NCBI GenBank assembly: GCA_900319695.1
Contig: ONPN01000004.1
Span: 1-64,000, forward strand
DNA from: an uncultured Eubacteriales bacterium
Lineage (GTDB): Bacteria > Bacillota > Clostridia > Oscillospirales > Oscillospiraceae
Length of the DNA stretch: 64,000 nt
Direction: 5' to 3'
The position numbers and the translations under genes are program-made. The notes under the pieces are model-generated. The model saw nothing but the letters and a program-made list of their open reading frames with translations. It did not search any database and was not told the DNA's origin. Shown here piece after piece: positions 61,818-64,000 of the stretch. How positions within the stretch are numbered: the stretch's first letter is position 1; every line of letters begins with the position of its first letter.

Positions 61818-64000
61818 ATGAAAACTTTCACCAAGGCCGTGTCTGTGATCCTGATTGCTGTTATGTGCCTCAGTCTTTTTGCGACAAGCGCATACGCATC
61901 GGGTGAAACATTCAACTTGAACGGCGCCCCATCTTCTAACAGCGGCAACGTCTTTAACCTGGGCGGCGCCTCTGATGCGGGCAACAGCAATAGTTTCAGC
62001 ACCAACAGCGGCAACACCAACAACAACAGTAACAGCAACAGCAACGGCTTTAGCCTGAACAACAGCTCTTACGACGCAAGCAACAACAATCCTTCCTTCA
62101 CCACACAGTCTAACAATGACACGAAGGGCGACACCTCGGGCGACACCACAGGCAACGCCAAGGGTGCGACACTCCTCAGCACTCCCATGCTCAGGTCGAC
62201 TACTGTTGGAAGCTTTTCCCCTGAGGCTGCGGCCATTTCCAAGACGAATACGACTACCACATTCATTGAGACTAAGGCAACAGGCTTTGCCGGCGACACG
62301 TTTGAGGATCTCTATTACGGCAAGAACCCGACCGGGGTTTCTGCCGTGCTGCTCCCCGAGACAGCTTATGAGATCAACGCCGCGTCGGTCGATACGGCTA
62401 CTGGTTCTCTGAAAATTTACGCCTCCTGGCTGAAGACGCTGGATCCCGACACCTACTACATCTTTGGCCAGCCTGCCGACGGTACCCTCAAAAAGATCAT
62501 TGCCATCACGGTCAACGCCGGTTCTGCTGAGGACTTTGGCAGCTTCTCGGTTACCCCCGCCGTCTACACGCAGCGCGCTTCTACAAACTCGGATCTTTAT
62601 GCTGAAACGGTCGCTGTCTCAGCCACCAGCAGCTTTGATCCCTTTACCAGATACGCGCTGATCCCCCAGGGCGCCAGCCAGGGTACTTTTGCTGACGGTT
62701 ACATCTATAAGGCTACCAATAAGAACATCGCATTCAGCAGGACCTTCCTGGACGATCTCACTGCCGGTTACTATGACATCTACGGCGTGACCGCCGACAA
62801 TCAGCAGATCAAGTTTGGTCAGGTGAACATCCAGGCCGGCAACGGCAGCTTTACGGTTTACAACAGCCCCTACACGCAGTATAAATCAACTGCCTCCGAT
62901 CAATATGCGGACACTGTCCTTGTCAGGCCGAAAGAAGCGACCACAACCTTTGGCCAGTTCTCCGGCTACTCGCTAATTCCGCAGAGCTCCGGGAGCGGCG
63001 TCTCTGCAAATGGATACGTCAGTATTTCGTCCGACCAGAAGGAGCTCAAGCTCAGCAGAACCCTCCTGAACGGCGTGGCTACCGGGTACTATGACATCTA
63101 TGGCACGACCGCCAGCGGTCAGGTCAAGCTCGGCTCCGTGAATATCGTGCCCTTCAACGGCACCTATACGGTTGGCGGCACCCCCTACACGCAGCACGCC
63201 TCCAGTGAGGCAGATCAGTTTGCGAGCAACCTCTATGTCACAAGCGATTCTCCCCTGACTCTGTTCACCAGCTACTCGCTGGTACCGCAGGGCTCCACCA
63301 GCGGTATCTCCACTGACGGATATACCCGCTCCTCTGCGGACAAGACAGCCGTCTCGTTCAGCAGGAACCTGCTGGACAACATAGCTGCCGGGGCCTATGA
63401 AATCTACGGCATTACCGCCAGCGGTCAGCAGGTCAAGCTCGGCAACGCGGAAATCAAGTCCAACAACGGCACCTTCTCGGTTGCCCCCACCACCTACACG
63501 CAGTATGCTTCCAGTGAAGCGAATCAGTATGCGGCCTCTGTCTCTGTCACAGCAAAGGAAGCGACCACGAACTTTACTCAGTTCTCCGGTTACTTTGTGG
63601 CTCCGCAGGGCTCCACCAGCGGCACCTCTGCAACCAATTATGTCAATGTTGTTAATAATCCTTCCAAAGCTGGGCAAAATCCCTACCTCACGCTCAGCAG
63701 AAACCTGCTGGATGGTCTGACTCCCGGCTTCTATGACATCTACGGCGTCACTGCCAACGGTCAGCAGATCAAGCTCGGCTCTGTGGACGTTCAGGGCAGC
63801 GAAAACAGCTATACGGTCAACCCCAGCAACTATACGCAGTATGCCTCTGATAAAGAGAATCAGTATGAGGACACTGTTTTTGTCTCAACGGAAAACGGTA
63901 GTTTTGCTCAGTTCAGCAGATACTGTGTCGCTCCCCAGAACGGCGGCAACAGCACCTATGCCGACAGTAACGTCTCCGTTGCAAGCAACAATAAATCCAT
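61818..64000 (+). CDS. large secreted repeat protein, 3' end outside window
   Basis: Open for 727 codons to the window edge. A signal peptide (about residues 1-28, VSVILIAVMCLSLFATSAYA) is followed by an Asn/Ser/Gly-rich segment (about 30-115) with runs of Asn. Repeats of about 106 residues then begin; each contains the motif YYDIYGVTA..QQIKLG (62451, 62769, 63087, 63393, 63729), a YTQYAS segment and an FSGYxLxPQGSTSG segment. Spacings are 318, 318, 306 and 336 bases. The base composition is more AT-rich than the neighbours. I do not recognise the repeat; a surface or extracellular structural protein is likely. Confidence 0.85.
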   Translation, partial: MKTFTKAVSVILIAVMCLSLFATSAYASGETFNLNGAPSSNSGNVFNLGGASDAGNSNSFSTNSGNTNNNSNSNSNGFSLNNSSYDASNNNPSFTTQSNNDTKGDTSGDTTGNAKGATLLSTPMLRSTTVGSFSPEAAAISKTNTTTTFIETKATGFAGDTFEDLYYGKNPTGVSAVLLPETAYEINAASVDTATGSLKIYASWLKTLDPDTYYIFGQPADGTLKKIIAITVNAGSAEDFGSFSVTPAVYTQRASTNSDLYAETVAVSATSSFDPFTRYALIPQGASQGTFADGYIYKATNKNIAFSRTFLDDLTAGYYDIYGVTADNQQIKFGQVNIQAGNGSFTVYNSPYTQYKSTASDQYADTVLVRPKEATTTFGQFSGYSLIPQSSGSGVSANGYVSISSDQKELKLSRTLLNGVATGYYDIYGTTASGQVKLGSVNIVPFNGTYTVGGTPYTQHASSEADQFASNLYVTSDSPLTLFTSYSLVPQGSTSGISTDGYTRSSADKTAVSFSRNLLDNIAAGAYEIYGITASGQQVKLGNAEIKSNNGTFSVAPTTYTQYASSEANQYAASVSVTAKEATTNFTQFSGYFVAPQGSTSGTSATNYVNVVNNPSKAGQNPYLTLSRNLLDGLTPGFYDIYGVTANGQQIKLGSVDVQGSENSYTVNPSNYTQYASDKENQYEDTVFVSTENGSFAQFSRYCVAPQNGGNSTYADSNVSVASNNKS

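Overview
The window is a gene-dense, GC-rich stretch of bacterial chromosome. Several signs point to an anaerobic Firmicute of the Oscillospirales (Oscillibacter/Flavonifractor-like gut bacteria): sigma-A promoters (TTGACA-17-TATAAT), AAGGAGG-type ribosome sites, a lone [FeFe] hydrogenase, an NfnAB-type electron-bifurcating flavoenzyme, single-chain GlyRS, TAXI-TRAP transport and several short hairpin-rich repeat families. The order-level call is an inference from gene content; no rRNA is present to fix the genus.

Layout. 1-2.0 kb: an acyl/aminoacyl-AMP ligase (cut by the left edge), a carrier protein and an acyl-ACP thioesterase, overlapping head to tail. 2.1-6.1 kb: an iron-sulfur flavoprotein with hypA, a NimA-like flavin protein and a HIT protein. 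6.1-8.6 kb: a D-lyxose-isomerase-like protein and a sugar kinase. 8.7-18.3 kb: a TIR-TM-LRR protein, a D-2-hydroxyacid dehydrogenase, malQ, a sigma factor with its membrane partner, acyltransferases, family-4 UDG and murC. 18.4-21.0 kb: hicAB, a small HTH protein, a membrane protein, and a NYN-domain gene behind a leader peptide and terminator. 21.1-23.4 kb: nfnAB, with nfnB broken by a perfect 32-bp tandem duplication. 23.5-27.8 kb: a cupin, a LUD protein, and an amino-acid ABC transporter followed by a DapF-fold racemase. 27.8-29.5 kb: five tRNAs (Gly, Arg, His, Gln, Lys) among structured spacers, with two extra copies of the tRNA-Lys 3' end. 29.5-36.8 kb: gdhA, nadE, glyQS, a HAD hydrolase and an [FeFe] hydrogenase. 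37.0-49.5 kb: an arginine/carbamoyl-phosphate block on the minus strand (argG, argH, M20 hydrolase, amino-acid ABC transporter, argF, carA and a carB-dapF fusion). 49.7-53.2 kb: a DUF4349 lipoprotein, a polysaccharide deacetylase and coaX. 53.3-59.1 kb: a TAXI-TRAP system with two paralogous binding proteins and a divergent LysR regulator. 59.2-61.4 kb: a glmS-type ribozyme in front of nagB, then pfkA. 61.8 kb to the right edge: a secreted, lower-GC protein with about 106-residue repeats, still open at the edge.

Most striking observations. (1) A glmS self-cleaving ribozyme sits in the leader of nagB, not glmS, directly before pfkA. This suggests that NagB makes glucosamine-6-phosphate here and is feedback-controlled. 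(2) CarB and DapF are one 1343-residue polypeptide, and the first DapF catalytic Cys reads as Ala. (3) NadE keeps its synthetase site but has lost the glutaminase triad. (4) A 32-bp duplication frameshifts nfnB. (5) The tRNA-Lys 3' end recurs at about 170-bp intervals. (6) Two repeat families keep their hairpins while the stem sequences change, a compensatory pattern that argues for selection on structure. (7) A 27-codon Arg-rich leader ORF followed by a strong terminator precedes the NYN gene, a classic attenuator layout.
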